From: an uncultured Sulfitobacter sp.
GTDB lineage: Bacteria; Pseudomonadota; Alphaproteobacteria; Rhodobacterales; Rhodobacteraceae
NCBI GenBank assembly: GCA_947492925.1
Contig: CANLOQ010000001.1
Coordinates: 1,364,001-1,428,000 of the forward strand
Reading direction: 5' to 3'
Length of the DNA stretch: 64,000 bases
Shown: in pieces, positions 40,368 through 49,900 of the stretch
Layout: every line of letters begins with the position of its first letter
Numbering within the stretch: the stretch's first letter is position 1
Notes under the pieces: generated by a model
Seen by the model: the letters and a program-made list of their open reading frames with translations, nothing else
The model's database searches: none
What the model was told of the DNA's origin: nothing
Made by a program: the position numbers and the translations under genes

Positions 40368-40598
40368 TCAGCTGCGCGGGTGATGGAGGTGCTGGGACGG
40401 CAGATGGTGTTGGTGGACGGCAAGATCAGCCTGATCCAGACCGGCATCGCGGGCCAAATGCGGGCTGATGTCGCGGATATGCGGTGGATTGGGGCGGCAC
40501 GCCCAGCGGTGCGCCTTGACCAGAAGCGCGATAACGGGTTTGAAATTTGCACGTGTAAAGACGGCGCGCCGGGGCGCGGTATGCTCTCTGAAAGCCAT
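40368..40598 (-). CDS. Hypothetical 76-aa protein, DUF1127-like C-terminal motif
   Basis: A small protein starting at the ATG at 40598 behind CAGGAG. It opens with a basic segment (MAFREHTAPRRAVFTRANFKPVIALLVKAHRWA) and then PPHIRDISPHLARDAGLDQADLA. The HIRDISPHLARDAGL stretch is like the short motif at the end of DUF1127 proteins, which bind phosphate-related regulators in some alphaproteobacteria. The His-rich end (VHQHHLPSQHLHHPRS) is unusual. It precedes the ArsR gene and is divergent from the LysR gene at 40701. Moderately supported by ribosome site and position. Confidence 0.6.
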   Translation of the reverse strand: MAFREHTAPRRAVFTRANFKPVIALLVKAHRWACRPNPPHIRDISPHLARDAGLDQADLAVHQHHLPSQHLHHPRS

Positions 40599-40676
40599 GA
40601 AATGCTCCTGTAAACTGATTAAGTTGAGAGTAGCCGGTGGGGGCGGCAGGGGACAAAGACAATTGCTTGACAAATT

Positions 40677-40695
40677 ATGTGCAGAAAACGCACAT
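40677..40695. promoter_or_regulatory. ATGTGC-N7-GCACAT inverted repeat before LysR gene
   Basis: A perfect 6-bp inverted repeat with a 7-base centre lies five bases before the LysR ATG, with TTGACA at 40667-40672 close by. Its place over the start region fits autorepression by the LysR protein. Confidence 0.5.
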
Positions 40696-40700
40696 GAACC

Positions 40701-41594
40701 ATGTCCAGACAATTGCCACCCCTGAACGCCCTGCGCGCCTTTGAGGCGGCGGGGCGCTATGAGAGTTTTTCCCGTGCGGCTGAAGAGTTGGGGGTGAGCC
40801 ATTCGTCGATCAGCCGCCACGTGCGCGGGCTGGAGGATCGGCTGGGCATCCAGTTGTTTCGTGATCTGCCCCGTGGATTGGAATTGTCGCAGGACGGGGT
40901 GGTTTACCTGTCCAAGGTGACGCCGGCGCTGGATGCGATTGCCGCAGCGACCGAGGCGCTGACGGAAATGCCGACCGGCACCGTCTGGGTCAATTCGGAG
41001 ACGTTGTTTGCCACGAAATGGCTGGTCCCGAGACTGGGCGCGTTTCGGGCGCTGCATCCTGAGATCGAGATCCGGCTTGAGGCATCGCGGCATCTGGCGG
41101 ATGTCGCGCGGTACGAGGCTGATCTGGCGATCCGCTTTGTGCGTCCGCAGAACTCTTATCCGGGGTCTGAACTGTTGAGTGATGCGCCGATGCGGCCCTA
41201 TGCAGCGCCTGATCTGATCGGGGGATCGCTGGGCTCTCCGCGTGACATCCTGTCTTATCCGCTGTTGCGCGACCGGAGCAGCGGGACGTGGGATGTTTGG
41301 TTCGCCCTGACCGGCGAGGTCGCGCCCGAGGAGGTGCCGCAATCGGCATGGCGCATGTCCTCTGTACTGGCGGTCGAGGCGGCGGTGGCTGGGCAGGGGA
41401 TTTTGCTGATCTCGGACGAGGTGGTGGCCAGCGAGGTCGCGGCGAAGCGGTTGGTGCGCATTTCGGATGTCGGATTTCGTGAGGGCGGGTATCACCTTTT
41501 GCACGGTGAGGGGGTGTTGCGGCGCAAGGCGGTGCGGGTTTTTCGGGATTGGCTGGTGGCGCAAACGGCGGTCTGGCGGTCGGTGGAGGCGTGA
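40701..41594 (+). CDS. LysR-family regulator, GcvA-like
   Basis: A 297-aa LysR regulator in the GcvA/AmpR branch, as shown by SRQLPPLNALRAFEAAGRYESFSRAAEELGVSHSSISRHVRGLEDRLGIQLFRDLPRGLELS. The effector domain contains VNSETLFATKWLVPRLGAF, also GcvA-like. It is divergent from the 76-aa gene. The 181 bases between it and atpI hold TCAACC-GAAG-GGTTGA (41599-41614) and presumably the atp promoter. Target genes are not known. Confidence 0.92.
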   Translation: MSRQLPPLNALRAFEAAGRYESFSRAAEELGVSHSSISRHVRGLEDRLGIQLFRDLPRGLELSQDGVVYLSKVTPALDAIAAATEALTEMPTGTVWVNSETLFATKWLVPRLGAFRALHPEIEIRLEASRHLADVARYEADLAIRFVRPQNSYPGSELLSDAPMRPYAAPDLIGGSLGSPRDILSYPLLRDRSSGTWDVWFALTGEVAPEEVPQSAWRMSSVLAVEAAVAGQGILLISDEVVASEVAAKRLVRISDVGFREGGYHLLHGEGVLRRKAVRVFRDWLVAQTAVWRSVEA

Positions 41595-41775
41595 AAGATC
41601 AACCGAAGGGTTGAATAACGTGGCTGACCGTTCTTTGCCTGAAGTGGTGGCTGGAAGCCGGATGGCCCGAAACTAAATCGCTATAAATCAGTATCTTGCA
41701 GGCCCGTTCCGGATGGTTGACTCTGCGCTGCGGCGCAAGTAGCTACGGCGGTGAAAATCCAGTGGGGAATTGCGT

Positions 41776-42093
41776 GTGCCTGACCAGGACCTGCAAGAAC
41801 TTGAGGCCAAGATCAACGCTGCCAAGCAGCGGTCTGCGCCGAAACCTCATCAGGAAGAGCATTATTCGCAGGCGCAGCTTGCCTGGCGAATGGTGATCGA
41901 ACTCGTTGCCGGTCTTGGGATCGGCTTCGGCATCGGATACGGGCTTGATGTGCTGTTTGGCACGCTGCCGATATTCATGGTGCTGTTTACAATGCTGGGT
42001 CTCGCGGCCGGGGTGAAGACGATGCTCCGCTCCGCACAGGAGATACAGGACAAGAAGATGGCCGAGATGGCCAAAGATGACGAAGGAGCCTGA
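41776..42093 (+). CDS. atpI: ATP synthase subunit I
   Basis: A 105-aa protein with a charged amphipathic N-terminus ([18 protein letters not shown]) and two membrane helices ([23 protein letters not shown] and [21 protein letters not shown]), the AtpI plan. It helps assemble the c-ring. The start is GTG at 41776 with GGGGAA upstream; a TTG at 41770 is an alternative. It is the first gene of the F0 operon, and atpB begins one base after its stop. Confidence 0.9.
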   Translation: MPDQDLQELEAKINAAKQRSAPKPHQEEHYSQAQLAWRMVIELVAGLGIGFGIGYGLDVLFGTLPIFMVLFTMLGLAAGVKTMLRSAQEIQDKKMAEMAKDDEGA

Positions 42094-42094
42094 G

Positions 42095-42847
42095 ATGGCG
42101 GACGCAAAAGAAGAAGGCGGTCTGGTCTTTCACCCGATGGATCAGTTCATCGTGAAGCCGTTCTTTGGGGATGGTACGGAAGTGGCGTGGTACACGGTGA
42201 CCAATGCGACGGTCTGGACATTCCTTGCGGTGATCGCCGTGTTCCTTTTGCTGGTGCTGGGCAGCTCCAAGCGCGCTGTGATCCCGTCGCGGGCCCAATC
42301 GGTCGCTGAACTGGCCTATGGCTTTATCTACAAGATGGTCGAGGATATTTGCGGCAAGGAGGGGATCAAGTATTTCCCCTATATCATGACGCTGTTCATG
42401 TTCATCGTTTGCGCGAACTTTCTGGGCCTGATCCCGACGGCCTTCACACCAACATCGCACTTTGCTGTGACTGTTGTGCTGGCGATGGCCGTGTTCCTGA
42501 CGGTGACCATTCTGGGTTTTGTCAAGAACGGTACGGCGTTTCTCGGCCTGTTCTGGGTGTCGTCGGCACCGCTGGCCCTGCGTCCCATTCTGGCTGTGAT
42601 CGAGATCATCTCGTATTTCGTGCGCCCGGTAAGCCATTCCATTCGTCTGGCGGGTAACGTCATGGCGGGTCACGCGGTGATCAAGGTGTTCGCGGGCTTT
42701 GCCGCGCTGACAGCCGTGTCGCCGGTGGCCGTTCTGGGCATCACCGCAATGTACGGTCTGGAGGTCCTCGTGTCCTTTATTCAGGCCTACGTCTTCACCA
42801 TTCTGACATGCGTGTACCTCAAGGACGCGCTGCACCCACACCACTAA
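42095..42847 (+). CDS. atpB: ATP synthase F0 subunit a
   Basis: A 250-aa five- to six-helix subunit forming the proton half channels. It contains [11 protein letters not shown] at the start, the conserved Arg in [14 protein letters not shown] (about residue 190) that faces the c-ring, and [17 protein letters not shown] near the end. The start is the ATG at 42095 behind GAAGGAG; two codons of AtpI frame precede it. It is followed by a palindromic element and atpE. Confidence 0.97.
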   Translation: MADAKEEGGLVFHPMDQFIVKPFFGDGTEVAWYTVTNATVWTFLAVIAVFLLLVLGSSKRAVIPSRAQSVAELAYGFIYKMVEDICGKEGIKYFPYIMTLFMFIVCANFLGLIPTAFTPTSHFAVTVVLAMAVFLTVTILGFVKNGTAFLGLFWVSSAPLALRPILAVIEIISYFVRPVSHSIRLAGNVMAGHAVIKVFAGFAALTAVSPVAVLGITAMYGLEVLVSFIQAYVFTILTCVYLKDALHPHH

Positions 42848-42852
42848 TCATC

Positions 42853-42880
42853 GGTGCGCAATGAATGCGCACCCTACGAA
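42853..42880. repeat. Palindromic element (GGTGCGC..GCGCACCCTACG) between atpB and atpE
   Basis: GGTGCGCAATGAATGCGCACC followed by CTACGAA begins five bases after the atpB stop. The arms differ in sequence from the CCTTACG elements elsewhere, but the plan and the CCTACG tail agree. It may adjust the relative expression of atpE. Confidence 0.7.
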
Positions 42881-42906
42881 CACTTCCAACGCATAGGAGA
42901 ATTATC

Positions 42907-43131
42907 ATGGAAGGCGAACTCGCACACATCGGCGCAGGTCTGGCAGCAATCGGTTCCGGCGCAGCCGCGATCGGGGTTGGTAACGTTGCAGGCAACTATC
43001 TGGCCGGCGCACTGCGCAACCCATCCGCTGCTGCATCCCAGACAGCGACACTCTTCATCGGCATCGCGTTCGCAGAAGCGCTGGGCATCTTTGCCTTCCT
43101 CGTCGCTCTGCTGCTGATGTTCGCTGTCTAA
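42907..43131 (+). CDS. atpE: ATP synthase F0 subunit c
   Basis: A 74-aa two-helix proteolipid that forms the rotor ring. Helix one carries the GxGxG pattern [22 protein letters not shown], the loop is ALRNPSA, and helix two carries the proton-binding Glu in [16 protein letters not shown] (about residue 59). TAGGAGA lies 7 bases before the ATG. Because about ten copies are needed per enzyme, strong ribosome site and flanking hairpins fit its high expression. Confidence 0.98.
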   Translation: MEGELAHIGAGLAAIGSGAAAIGVGNVAGNYLAGALRNPSAAASQTATLFIGIAFAEALGIFAFLVALLLMFAV

Positions 43132-43158
43132 GACGCCAAGGTAACGACCTTTATACAG

Positions 43159-43182
43159 GCGGGCGGGATGTTTCCCGTCCGC
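43159..43182 (+). other. Stable hairpin between atpE and atpF'
   Basis: A 10-bp stem (43159-43168 with 43173-43182, one G-T pair) has a TGTT loop and no T-run. It most likely protects the upstream atpE message from 3' decay or partially ends transcription, adjusting c-subunit excess. Confidence 0.65.
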
Positions 43183-43231
43183 GTGTTGACCTCCATCTCT
43201 ACGGGGGTCTCGTTTCCAAGGAGAAGCCAAA

Positions 43232-43783
43232 ATGGCAACTGAACCTATTGATATCGAAATGGCTGGCACCTGTGTCGGGCCCGACGGCTCTGCCATCGGG
43301 ATGCCTCAGCTGTGTTTCGACTGGTGGGGAAACCAGATTTTCTGGCTCGTCCTTGCTCTGATCGCGATTTATCTGATCCTGTCGCGCGTTGCGCTGCCCC
43401 GCATTGGTGCGGTTCTGGCGGAACGGTCCGGCACGATCACAAATGACATTGCGGCGGCCGAAGATCTGAAAGCCAAGGCGGTTGAAGCCGAGGAAGCCTA
43501 TAACAAGGCCCTCGTGGATGCCCGTGCCGAAGCGCAGCAGATCGTGGATACGGCGAAGGAAGAGATCAAGGCAGACCTTGATGTCGCCATTGCCAAGGCC
43601 GATGCGGAAATCGCGGCGAAATCAGCAGAGTCCGAAAAGGCGATTGCAGAGATCCGCGAAAGCGCACTGGAGAACGTCAAGACCGTTGCCAAGGACACCG
43701 CGAAAGAGATCGTGGTGGCAATGGGCGGGACGGCGGACGCCAAGACAATCACGGCAGCCGTCACAGCACGGATGAAAGGATAA
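43232..43783 (+). CDS. atpG: ATP synthase F0 subunit b'
   Basis: A 183-aa peripheral-stalk subunit b' (also called atpX or atpF2). A short N-terminus with two Cys (C15, C29: [20 protein letters not shown]) precedes one helix ([18 protein letters not shown]) and a long Ala/Glu/Lys coiled coil. Presence of both b and b' is typical of alphaproteobacteria and phototroph relatives. AAGGAGAAG lies 8 bases before the ATG. Confidence 0.93.
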   Translation: MATEPIDIEMAGTCVGPDGSAIGMPQLCFDWWGNQIFWLVLALIAIYLILSRVALPRIGAVLAERSGTITNDIAAAEDLKAKAVEAEEAYNKALVDARAEAQQIVDTAKEEIKADLDVAIAKADAEIAAKSAESEKAIAEIRESALENVKTVAKDTAKEIVVAMGGTADAKTITAAVTARMKG

Positions 43784-43787
43784 AACG

Positions 43788-44348
43788 ATGCGTTATACCC
43801 TTACCGTTGCTTTGACCGGCCTGTTTGCGACCCCCGCATTTGCGGCGAAAGGTCCTTTCTTTTCGCTGGGCAACACAGACTTTGTCGTGCTGCTGGGTCT
43901 GATTGTTTTCCTTGCGATCCTTTTCTACTTTAAGGTGCCCGGGTTGATTGCCGGGATGCTGGACAAGCGGGCAGAGGATATCCGTGCCGAGCTGGATGAG
44001 GCCCGCAAGCTGCGCGAAGAAGCGCAGACATTGCTGGCATCCTATGAGCGTAAGCAGCAGGATGTGCAGGAGCAGGCAGACCGTATCGTGGCAACCGCCA
44101 AGGAAGAGGCAAATGCCGCAGCGGTTCAGGCGAAGATTGATCTGGAAAAGTCTGTTGCACGCCGTCTGGCCGCAGCAGAAGACCAGATTGGATCAGCCGA
44201 AGCCGCAGCAATCAAGGAAGTGCGTGATCAGGCGGCGATGATCGCCGTTGCCGCAGCCCGCGATGTCATCGCCAAGCAGATGACCGCAGCGGAAGGTGGC
44301 AAGCTGATTGACGATGCGATTGCGCAGGTTGACGCCAAGCTGCACTGA
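43788..44348 (+). CDS. atpF: ATP synthase F0 subunit b
   Basis: A 186-aa stalk subunit b. A signal-like segment (YTLTVALTGLFATPAFAAKG) precedes the membrane helix DFVVLLGLIVFLAILFYFKVPG and a long charged helix (DKRAEDIRAELDEARKLREEAQTLL). The gap to b' is four bases. The operon ends here with a good terminator. The F1 genes must lie in another locus. Confidence 0.95.
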   Translation: MRYTLTVALTGLFATPAFAAKGPFFSLGNTDFVVLLGLIVFLAILFYFKVPGLIAGMLDKRAEDIRAELDEARKLREEAQTLLASYERKQQDVQEQADRIVATAKEEANAAAVQAKIDLEKSVARRLAAAEDQIGSAEAAAIKEVRDQAAMIAVAAARDVIAKQMTAAEGGKLIDDAIAQVDAKLH

Positions 44349-44371
44349 CGCACGCGCGTTTATGAATTTAG

Positions 44372-44401
44372 AAAGCCCCGGTTTAGCGCCGGGGCTTTTT
44401 T
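44372..44401 (+). terminator. Rho-independent terminator of F0 operon
   Basis: A 10-bp stem (AAAGCCCCGG with CCGGGGCTTT) has a 7-base loop and six T after it. It lies 24 bases after atpF and before the convergent regulator gene. Confidence 0.92.
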
Positions 44402-44438
44402 GTTGCGGTGGGTATTGGTTGGCAGCGGTCCCGCGGTT

Positions 44439-45206
44439 TTATCCTTCGGTTTCGTGTTGCAGGCGCTGGCGGGCGATATGTTCGTTCCGCTCCGCTTTCT
44501 TGTGATCGGCCAGAGCGCGTTCGACATAGTCGAGATGGGTTTCGACCGCTGCGCGTGCTGCTGCGCTGTCGCGGGCCTGAAGTGCCGCGTTGATCTGGCG
44601 GTGCTGGTCCAGAAGGACGGCGCGGCTGGTGCGTTGTTTGAACATGACCTGCCGGTTATAAAAGACGCCACCCTGTAGCAGGTCGTACATCGAGCGCATC
44701 ATATGCAGCATGATGACGTTATGGCTCGCCTCGACGATGGCCATGTGGAACTGGGCGTCAAGCTGTGCTTCTTCGTCGACGTTGCGTTTGCTGTGGGCGG
44801 CTTCCATCTTGTCAAAGACTGTGCGCACCACGGCCAGGTCGGTGTCTGATGCCAGTTTCGCGGCGCGTTCGGCGGCCAGTGCTTCCATGTCGCGGCGGAA
44901 GGACAGATAGTCGAACACCGCTTCGTCGTGGCGGGCAAAGAGTTGGATCAAGGCGGGTGAAAAGGCGCTGCCCAGTACGTCCGCGACAAAGACGCCGGCC
45001 CCGGGTTTTGCGCTGAGCAGGCCGGTTTCCTGAAGCGTTGCGATGGCGTCGCGCAGGGAGGGGCGGGAAACCTTGAGCCGTTCCGCAAGATCGCGTTCGG
45101 GGGGCAGGCGTTCACCGGGGCGCAGGATGCCGCGCAGGATCAACTGTTCGATCTGCCGGATCACGGCCTGTGACAGTTTTTCGGGTGTGACAGGCTGAAA
45201 CGGCAT
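44439..45206 (-). CDS. FadR/FCD-type GntR-family regulator
   Basis: A 255-aa regulator. GntR winged helix LILRGILRPGERLPPERDLAERLKVSRPSLRDAIATLQETGLL (about residues 22-66) and a C-terminal FCD helical domain with FHMAIVEASHN, DQHRQINAALQ and VETHLDY, which supply the metal-binding Asp/His set. Close relatives respond to lactate, pyruvate or glycolate, but the effector cannot be told here. A TTGGT..ACCAA repeat lies 15 bases before its start. It is convergent to the ATP synthase operon. Confidence 0.92.
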   Translation of the reverse strand: MPFQPVTPEKLSQAVIRQIEQLILRGILRPGERLPPERDLAERLKVSRPSLRDAIATLQETGLLSAKPGAGVFVADVLGSAFSPALIQLFARHDEAVFDYLSFRRDMEALAAERAAKLASDTDLAVVRTVFDKMEAAHSKRNVDEEAQLDAQFHMAIVEASHNVIMLHMMRSMYDLLQGGVFYNRQVMFKQRTSRAVLLDQHRQINAALQARDSAAARAAVETHLDYVERALADHKKAERNEHIARQRLQHETEG

Positions 45207-45221
45207 GGGGCTATCCTTGAA

Positions 45222-45242
45222 TTGGTTAAATCATATGACCAA
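45222..45242. promoter_or_regulatory. TTGGT-N11-ACCAA operator candidate
   Basis: An inverted repeat between the FadR-type gene and the lipoprotein gene, ending 16 bases before the regulator ATG. The half sites are those of GntR/FadR proteins (TGGT/ACCA), although the usual spacer is three bases, not eleven. Probably an autoregulatory site. Confidence 0.45.
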
Positions 45243-45338
45243 AATTGAGGTTGGGCAATGGGGGCGGGGCCCCGTGGGCAAAGCCGGGGGCGTGGAAGTG
45301 TTAGCGACAAATTAACCAAAAGGCCGCAGCGTGGCGGG

Positions 45339-45743
45339 ATGGTTCGATGGGTTTTTGCCGCGCTGGTGCTTGTTCTGATGGGGTGTAACACACCCGGCCC
45401 GTCCTATCGCGGTATTGCGCCCACGCGGGTGAGCGTGGCGGGATCGACTTTTGACGTGCGCCAGCGCGGTCTGTGGGCAGAGGCGATCCGCGTCAATCCG
45501 CAGTATGCGCCGCGATTTGGGCCTATTCGCGACCGTGCGGCCACGGCTATGGCGCGGGTCAGCGGGTGCGAGGTGGTGTCGGTGAGCGGTGATCAGGCGC
45601 TTGCGACGGGGCGGCTTGATTGTGGTGCGGGACCGCCACCCAAGCCAGCGCGGGTGACTGCGTTTGACTGTATTCCGGTGCGGGGATCAGAGATCAGGGA
45701 GATTGGCCAAATTCGTGTTGATCTGGATTGTGATCCTGCGTGA
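45339..45743 (+). CDS. Hypothetical lipoprotein
   Basis: A 134-aa protein with a lipobox (LVLVLMGC, Cys at about 16), so exported and lipid-anchored. The mature part has three further Cys pairs or singles (GCEVV, LDCGAG, DCIPV, DLDCDP) and no known domain. The predicted start is the ATG at 45339; a longer frame to 45258 has no signal sequence. Convergence with nothing and a position before smc suggests an independent gene. Confidence 0.65.
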   Translation: MVRWVFAALVLVLMGCNTPGPSYRGIAPTRVSVAGSTFDVRQRGLWAEAIRVNPQYAPRFGPIRDRAATAMARVSGCEVVSVSGDQALATGRLDCGAGPPPKPARVTAFDCIPVRGSEIREIGQIRVDLDCDPA

Positions 45744-45932
45744 AAGGCACGTCTTTGAAGTGAGGCGCTGAAAGTGAGTCTTTTGCGGCCTTGGCCGCCG
45801 GGTAGGGGCTGATTGAGGCATATCTTGTGGATAAGTCTATGGGCACCCCTTTCCCTTGTGAGGATTGCTTGACAGGGGGGGCGTGCCACACGCATTTTGC
45901 AGAACGCAGGAATCATTGGAGCCCCGCCACAG

Positions 45933-48900
45933 GTGCGCTTTTCCAAACTCAGACTGACAGGCTTTAAGAGCTTTGTGGATCCGACCGATCTGATCATCGC
46001 GGATGGTCTGACCGGCGTTGTCGGGCCCAATGGCTGCGGCAAGTCGAATCTGCTGGAAGCGCTGCGGTGGGTGATGGGCGAAAACCGCCCGACCGCGATG
46101 CGCGGCGGCGGGATGGAAGACGTGATCTTTGCCGGGGCGGCCACCCGTCCGGCGCGCAATTTTGCGGAGGTCGCGCTGCACATCGACAACAGCGAGCGGC
46201 TTGCCCCTGCCGGGTTCAACGAGGCTGATCAGCTTGAGATTGTGCGGCGGATCACCCGCGATGTGGGCAGTGCCTACAAGGCGGCGGGCAAGGACGTGCG
46301 TGCGCGCGATGTGCAGATGCTGTTTGCTGATGCGTCGACCGGTGCGCATTCTCCGGCCCTTGTGCGGCAAGGCCAGATTTCGGAGCTGATCAACGCAAAG
46401 CCCAAGAACCGGCGGCGGATTCTGGAAGAAGCGGCGGGTATTTCGGGCCTGTATCAGCGGCGCCACGAAGCGGAGCTGAAGCTGAACGGGGCGGAAGCCA
46501 ATCTGGCGCGGGTTGATGACGTGATTGAACAGCTTGCCGCGCAGCTGGCGCAACTGGCGCGGCAGGCCCGGCAGGCGGCGCGTTACCGCGAGATCGGTGA
46601 CGGGCTGCGGCGCAGCGAGGGCATGCTGTTGTATCGTCGCTGGCGCGAGGCCGATGACGTGCGCGCCGCTGCCGATGAAACACTGCGCGCCCGGGTGACG
46701 GCGGCGGCCAGTGCGCAAGGAGCCGTGCAGAACGCTGCGAAAACGCGGCAAACGGCAGAAGATGCGCTGCCCCCGCTGCGGGAGGAAGACGCGATTGCCG
46801 CCGCTGTTTTGCAGCGCCTGATGGTGCAGCGCGATACACTGAGCGAGCAGGAAGCGCGCGCGCAACAGACCATCGAGACGCTGACCAACCGGATTGCACA
46901 GCTGGCCCGCGATATTGACCGCGAGGGTGGCCTGAACCGGGACGCGGGCGACACGATTGAGCGTCTGGAATGGGAAGCGCGCGAGCTGGAAAAAGCGGGC
47001 GAGGGCCACGCGGAGGCGCTGGCCACTGCGGCGGAGGCGGCGCGCGAGGCCGGCACGGTGTTGCAGGCGCGCGAAGCGGATCTGGCCCAACAGACCGAGG
47101 ATGTGGCCCGCCTTGCCGCGCGCCACGGTTCTGCGGAACGGTTGTTGGAAGACAGCCGCAAGACGCAGGGCAAATCCGAGGCCGAGGCAGTGAAAGCGCG
47201 GGATGCGGCGGCGTTGAGCAAAAGCGCGCTGGCACAGGCGGCGCTGGATTTCGACACGGCCAAGCAGGCCGAGACGCGGGCGGTTGCCGAAGCTGCCGAG
47301 GCCGAGGAGGCGCTGATCCGGGCGGAGGAGGCGCGCGCCGATACGCAGGCCCGCGAGGCCGATGCCCGCGGCGAGCGGTCCGAGGCGGAAGGCGAGATGA
47401 ACGCGCTGCGGGCCGAGGTGGCCGCGCTGGCCAAACTGGTGGAGCGCGACACCGCCGAGGGTGGTCAGATTCTGGACCGTTTGCAGGTGGAACACGGGTT
47501 TGAAAAGGCGCTGGGGGCAGCCCTTGCTGATGATCTGCGCGCGCCGGAGGTTGAGGCGGACGGCCCGTCGGGCTGGGCAGTTCTGCCTGCCTACGATGGG
47601 GATCAGCCCCTGCCCGAGGGTGTTACGCCGCTGACGCAGCATGTGTCGGTGCCCGATGTGCTGACGCGGCGGATGGGGCAGATTGGCCTTGTGGACAGCG
47701 ATGATGGCCCGGCGTTGCAGGCCGCGCTGTTGCCGGGGCAGCGGCTGGTGTCACCGGAAGGGGATTTGTGGCGCTGGGACGGGTATCGCGCCTGGGCCGA
47801 GGATGCGCCATCGGCGGCGGCGTTGCGGTTGCAGCAATTGAACCGTCTTGAGGTGCTCAAGCAAACGCTGGAACAGGCCAGTCAGCGGGCCGAGGGCGCG
47901 CGCGCGGCGCATGAAACGCTGACCCGGACGCTGGCCGCGCAGACAGAGGCGGACAGAACCGCCCGCGAGACGCGTCGCACCGCTGACCGTGCGGTGGCAG
48001 ATGCGGGTCGTGCGCTGAGCCGGGTGGAGGCGGATCGAAACCTTGCGGAAGGGCGGCTTGAGAGCCTTGGGCTGGCGGTGAAACGCCACGAGGACGAAGC
48101 GATGGCGGCCCGGGGTCGCGTGCTGGAGGCCGAGCGGGCGCTGGCCGAGCTTGGCGATCTGGGCACGGCACGCGGCGCGATTGAAGACCTGCGCATGACG
48201 GTCGAGGCGGCGCGGATCACGATGATGTCGCGGCGGTCAGCCCATGACGAATTGCGCCGCGAGGGTGAGGCCCGGATCAAGCGCCGGCAGGAAGTAACCA
48301 AGGAATTGAGCGGTTGGCGGCACCGGCTGGAGACAGCGGAAAAGCGCAGTGCCGAATTGGTCGAGCGCAAGACAGCGTCCGAGGCGGAACTGAAGGAGGC
48401 CAGCGCCGCCCCCGCCGATATTGCGGCAAAGCGTGATGAGCTGTCGCAGGCGATTGCGACGGCCGAGGTCCGCAAGACGGAGGCGGCGGATGCGTTGTCC
48501 GTTGCGGAAGGCGCGTTGCGCGCGGCGGTTGAGGCGGAGCGCACGGCGGAACGGGACGCCTCCGAGGCGCGGGAGGCGCGGGCGCGGGCCGAGGCGCGTG
48601 CGGAGGCGGCGCGCGAGATGGTTGCAGCGGCCGCCGAGCGGATTGCGGAGGACAGCCAGCAGACGCCGAACCAATTGCTGACCGCGCTGGACACCAACCC
48701 CGATCAGATGCCCGGTGCAGATGCGCTGGAGGCCGATGTGAACCGGTTGAAGCGGCAGCGGGATGCGCTGGGGGCTGTCAACCTGCGCGCGGAGGAAGAC
48801 GCCAAGGAAGTGCAGGAAGAATTTGACAGTCTGACGGCGGAAAAAGCGGATCTGGAAGAGGCGATCAAGACATTGCGTGCCGGGATTGCCAGCCTGAACC

Positions 48901-49388
48901 GGGAGGGGCGGGAGCGGTTGTTGACCGCCTTTGAGCAGGTCAATTCCAACTTCTCTATGCTGTTCACGCATCTTTTTGGTGGCGGTGAGGCCAATCTGGT
49001 GATGGTTGAAAGCGATGATCCGCTGGAGGCCGGGCTGGAGATCATGTGCCAGCCTCCGGGGAAGAAGCTGAGCACGTTGAGCCTGTTGTCGGGTGGAGAG
49101 CAGACGCTGACGGCGATGGCGCTGATCTTTGCGGTGTTTCTGGCAAACCCGGCGCCGATTTGTGTGCTGGATGAGGTGGACGCGCCGCTGGATGACGCCA
49201 ACGTCACGCGGTTTTGTGACCTGCTGGACGAGATGTGCCGCCAGACCGATACGCGGTTCCTTATCATCACGCACCATGCGGTGACGATGGCCCGGATGGA
49301 TCGGCTGTTCGGGGTGACGATGGCCGAACAGGGTGTTTCGCAGCTGGTGTCGGTCGATCTGAAGAAAGCGGAAACGCTGGTGGCGTGA
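45933..49388 (+). CDS. smc: Chromosome segregation protein SMC
   Basis: A 1151-aa condensin ATPase. The head has Walker A GPNGCGKSNLLEALRWVMGENRPTAMRGG (residues about 32-60). Two long coiled coils flank a hinge (about 550-680), and the tail has signature LSLLSGGEQTLTAMALIFAVF and Walker B PICVLDEVDAPLDD. The start is GTG at 45933 (RFSKLRLTGFKSF), which fits homologues; a TTG at 45897 would add 12 residues. TTGACA lies at 45869. The partner scpAB genes are not here. Confidence 0.96.
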   Translation: MRFSKLRLTGFKSFVDPTDLIIADGLTGVVGPNGCGKSNLLEALRWVMGENRPTAMRGGGMEDVIFAGAATRPARNFAEVALHIDNSERLAPAGFNEADQLEIVRRITRDVGSAYKAAGKDVRARDVQMLFADASTGAHSPALVRQGQISELINAKPKNRRRILEEAAGISGLYQRRHEAELKLNGAEANLARVDDVIEQLAAQLAQLARQARQAARYREIGDGLRRSEGMLLYRRWREADDVRAAADETLRARVTAAASAQGAVQNAAKTRQTAEDALPPLREEDAIAAAVLQRLMVQRDTLSEQEARAQQTIETLTNRIAQLARDIDREGGLNRDAGDTIERLEWEARELEKAGEGHAEALATAAEAAREAGTVLQAREADLAQQTEDVARLAARHGSAERLLEDSRKTQGKSEAEAVKARDAAALSKSALAQAALDFDTAKQAETRAVAEAAEAEEALIRAEEARADTQAREADARGERSEAEGEMNALRAEVAALAKLVERDTAEGGQILDRLQVEHGFEKALGAALADDLRAPEVEADGPSGWAVLPAYDGDQPLPEGVTPLTQHVSVPDVLTRRMGQIGLVDSDDGPALQAALLPGQRLVSPEGDLWRWDGYRAWAEDAPSAAALRLQQLNRLEVLKQTLEQASQRAEGARAAHETLTRTLAAQTEADRTARETRRTADRAVADAGRALSRVEADRNLAEGRLESLGLAVKRHEDEAMAARGRVLEAERALAELGDLGTARGAIEDLRMTVEAARITMMSRRSAHDELRREGEARIKRRQEVTKELSGWRHRLETAEKRSAELVERKTASEAELKEASAAPADIAAKRDELSQAIATAEVRKTEAADALSVAEGALRAAVEAERTAERDASEAREARARAEARAEAAREMVAAAAERIAEDSQQTPNQLLTALDTNPDQMPGADALEADVNRLKRQRDALGAVNLRAEEDAKEVQEEFDSLTAEKADLEEAIKTLRAGIASLNREGRERLLTAFEQVNSNFSMLFTHLFGGGEANLVMVESDDPLEAGLEIMCQPPGKKLSTLSLLSGGEQTLTAMALIFAVFLANPAPICVLDEVDAPLDDANVTRFCDLLDEMCRQTDTRFLIITHHAVTMARMDRLFGVTMAEQGVSQLVSVDLKKAETLVA

Positions 49389-49492
49389 TTGCGGATGCCA
49401 GTTGGTTTGCGGAGGGCGTTTTCGCGGCGATTGGGTATTTGGCGCGTTCTGTTAGTGGCAGCGGTGGGGTGGCCGACCTGATTGTCTGAAGC

Positions 49493-49888
49493 TTAGTCCC
49501 CGGTTTTTCGTTCGACCGGGCCGCCCGCCTTTTCCCAGCCGCTGAAGCCGTCCTTGAGATGGGCAGCGTCAAATCCCATGTCCTGCAGCGTTGCCACCGA
49601 AATGGCGGAGCGCCAGCCGGACGCGCAGTGGAAGACGAATTTTTTATCCTGCGCGAAGATGTCCTTGAAATAGGGGCTTTCGGGATCGACCCAGAATTCC
49701 AGCATGCCGCGGGGGCAGTGAAAGCTGCCGGGGATGAAGCCGGTGCGGTCGCGTTCGCGGGGGTCGCGCAGATCGACGATCTGAACCGTTGGATCGTCCA
49801 GCAGGGCGATGCCGTCGGGGGTTTCGATTTCCTCGATCCGGGCGCGGGCGTCTGCGACCATCTGGGCGGCGGATTTCTTGAGCGGCAT
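49493..49888 (-). CDS. Rhodanese-like sulfurtransferase
   Basis: A 131-aa single-domain rhodanese with active-site loop FHCASGWRSA (Cys nucleophile) and the conserved VDLRDPRERDRTGFIPGSFHCPRGMLEFWV. It probably carries persulfide sulfur. It is downstream of the lytic transglycosylase on the same strand with 12 bases between them. The N-terminal ARIEEIETPDGIALLDDP extension is small. Role unknown. Confidence 0.92.
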   Translation of the reverse strand: MPLKKSAAQMVADARARIEEIETPDGIALLDDPTVQIVDLRDPRERDRTGFIPGSFHCPRGMLEFWVDPESPYFKDIFAQDKKFVFHCASGWRSAISVATLQDMGFDAAHLKDGFSGWEKAGGPVERKTGD

Positions 49889-49900
49889 GTCAGGTTCCTT

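Noticed and set aside
44372-44401. Second terminator function for the FadR-type gene
   Set aside because: On the minus strand only three T follow the stem, so I assign it to the ATP synthase operon only.
45837-47642. Long minus-strand frame of 601 codons opposite smc
   Set aside because: Arg/Gln/Leu-rich shadow of a GC-biased coding strand; smc is clearly the real gene.
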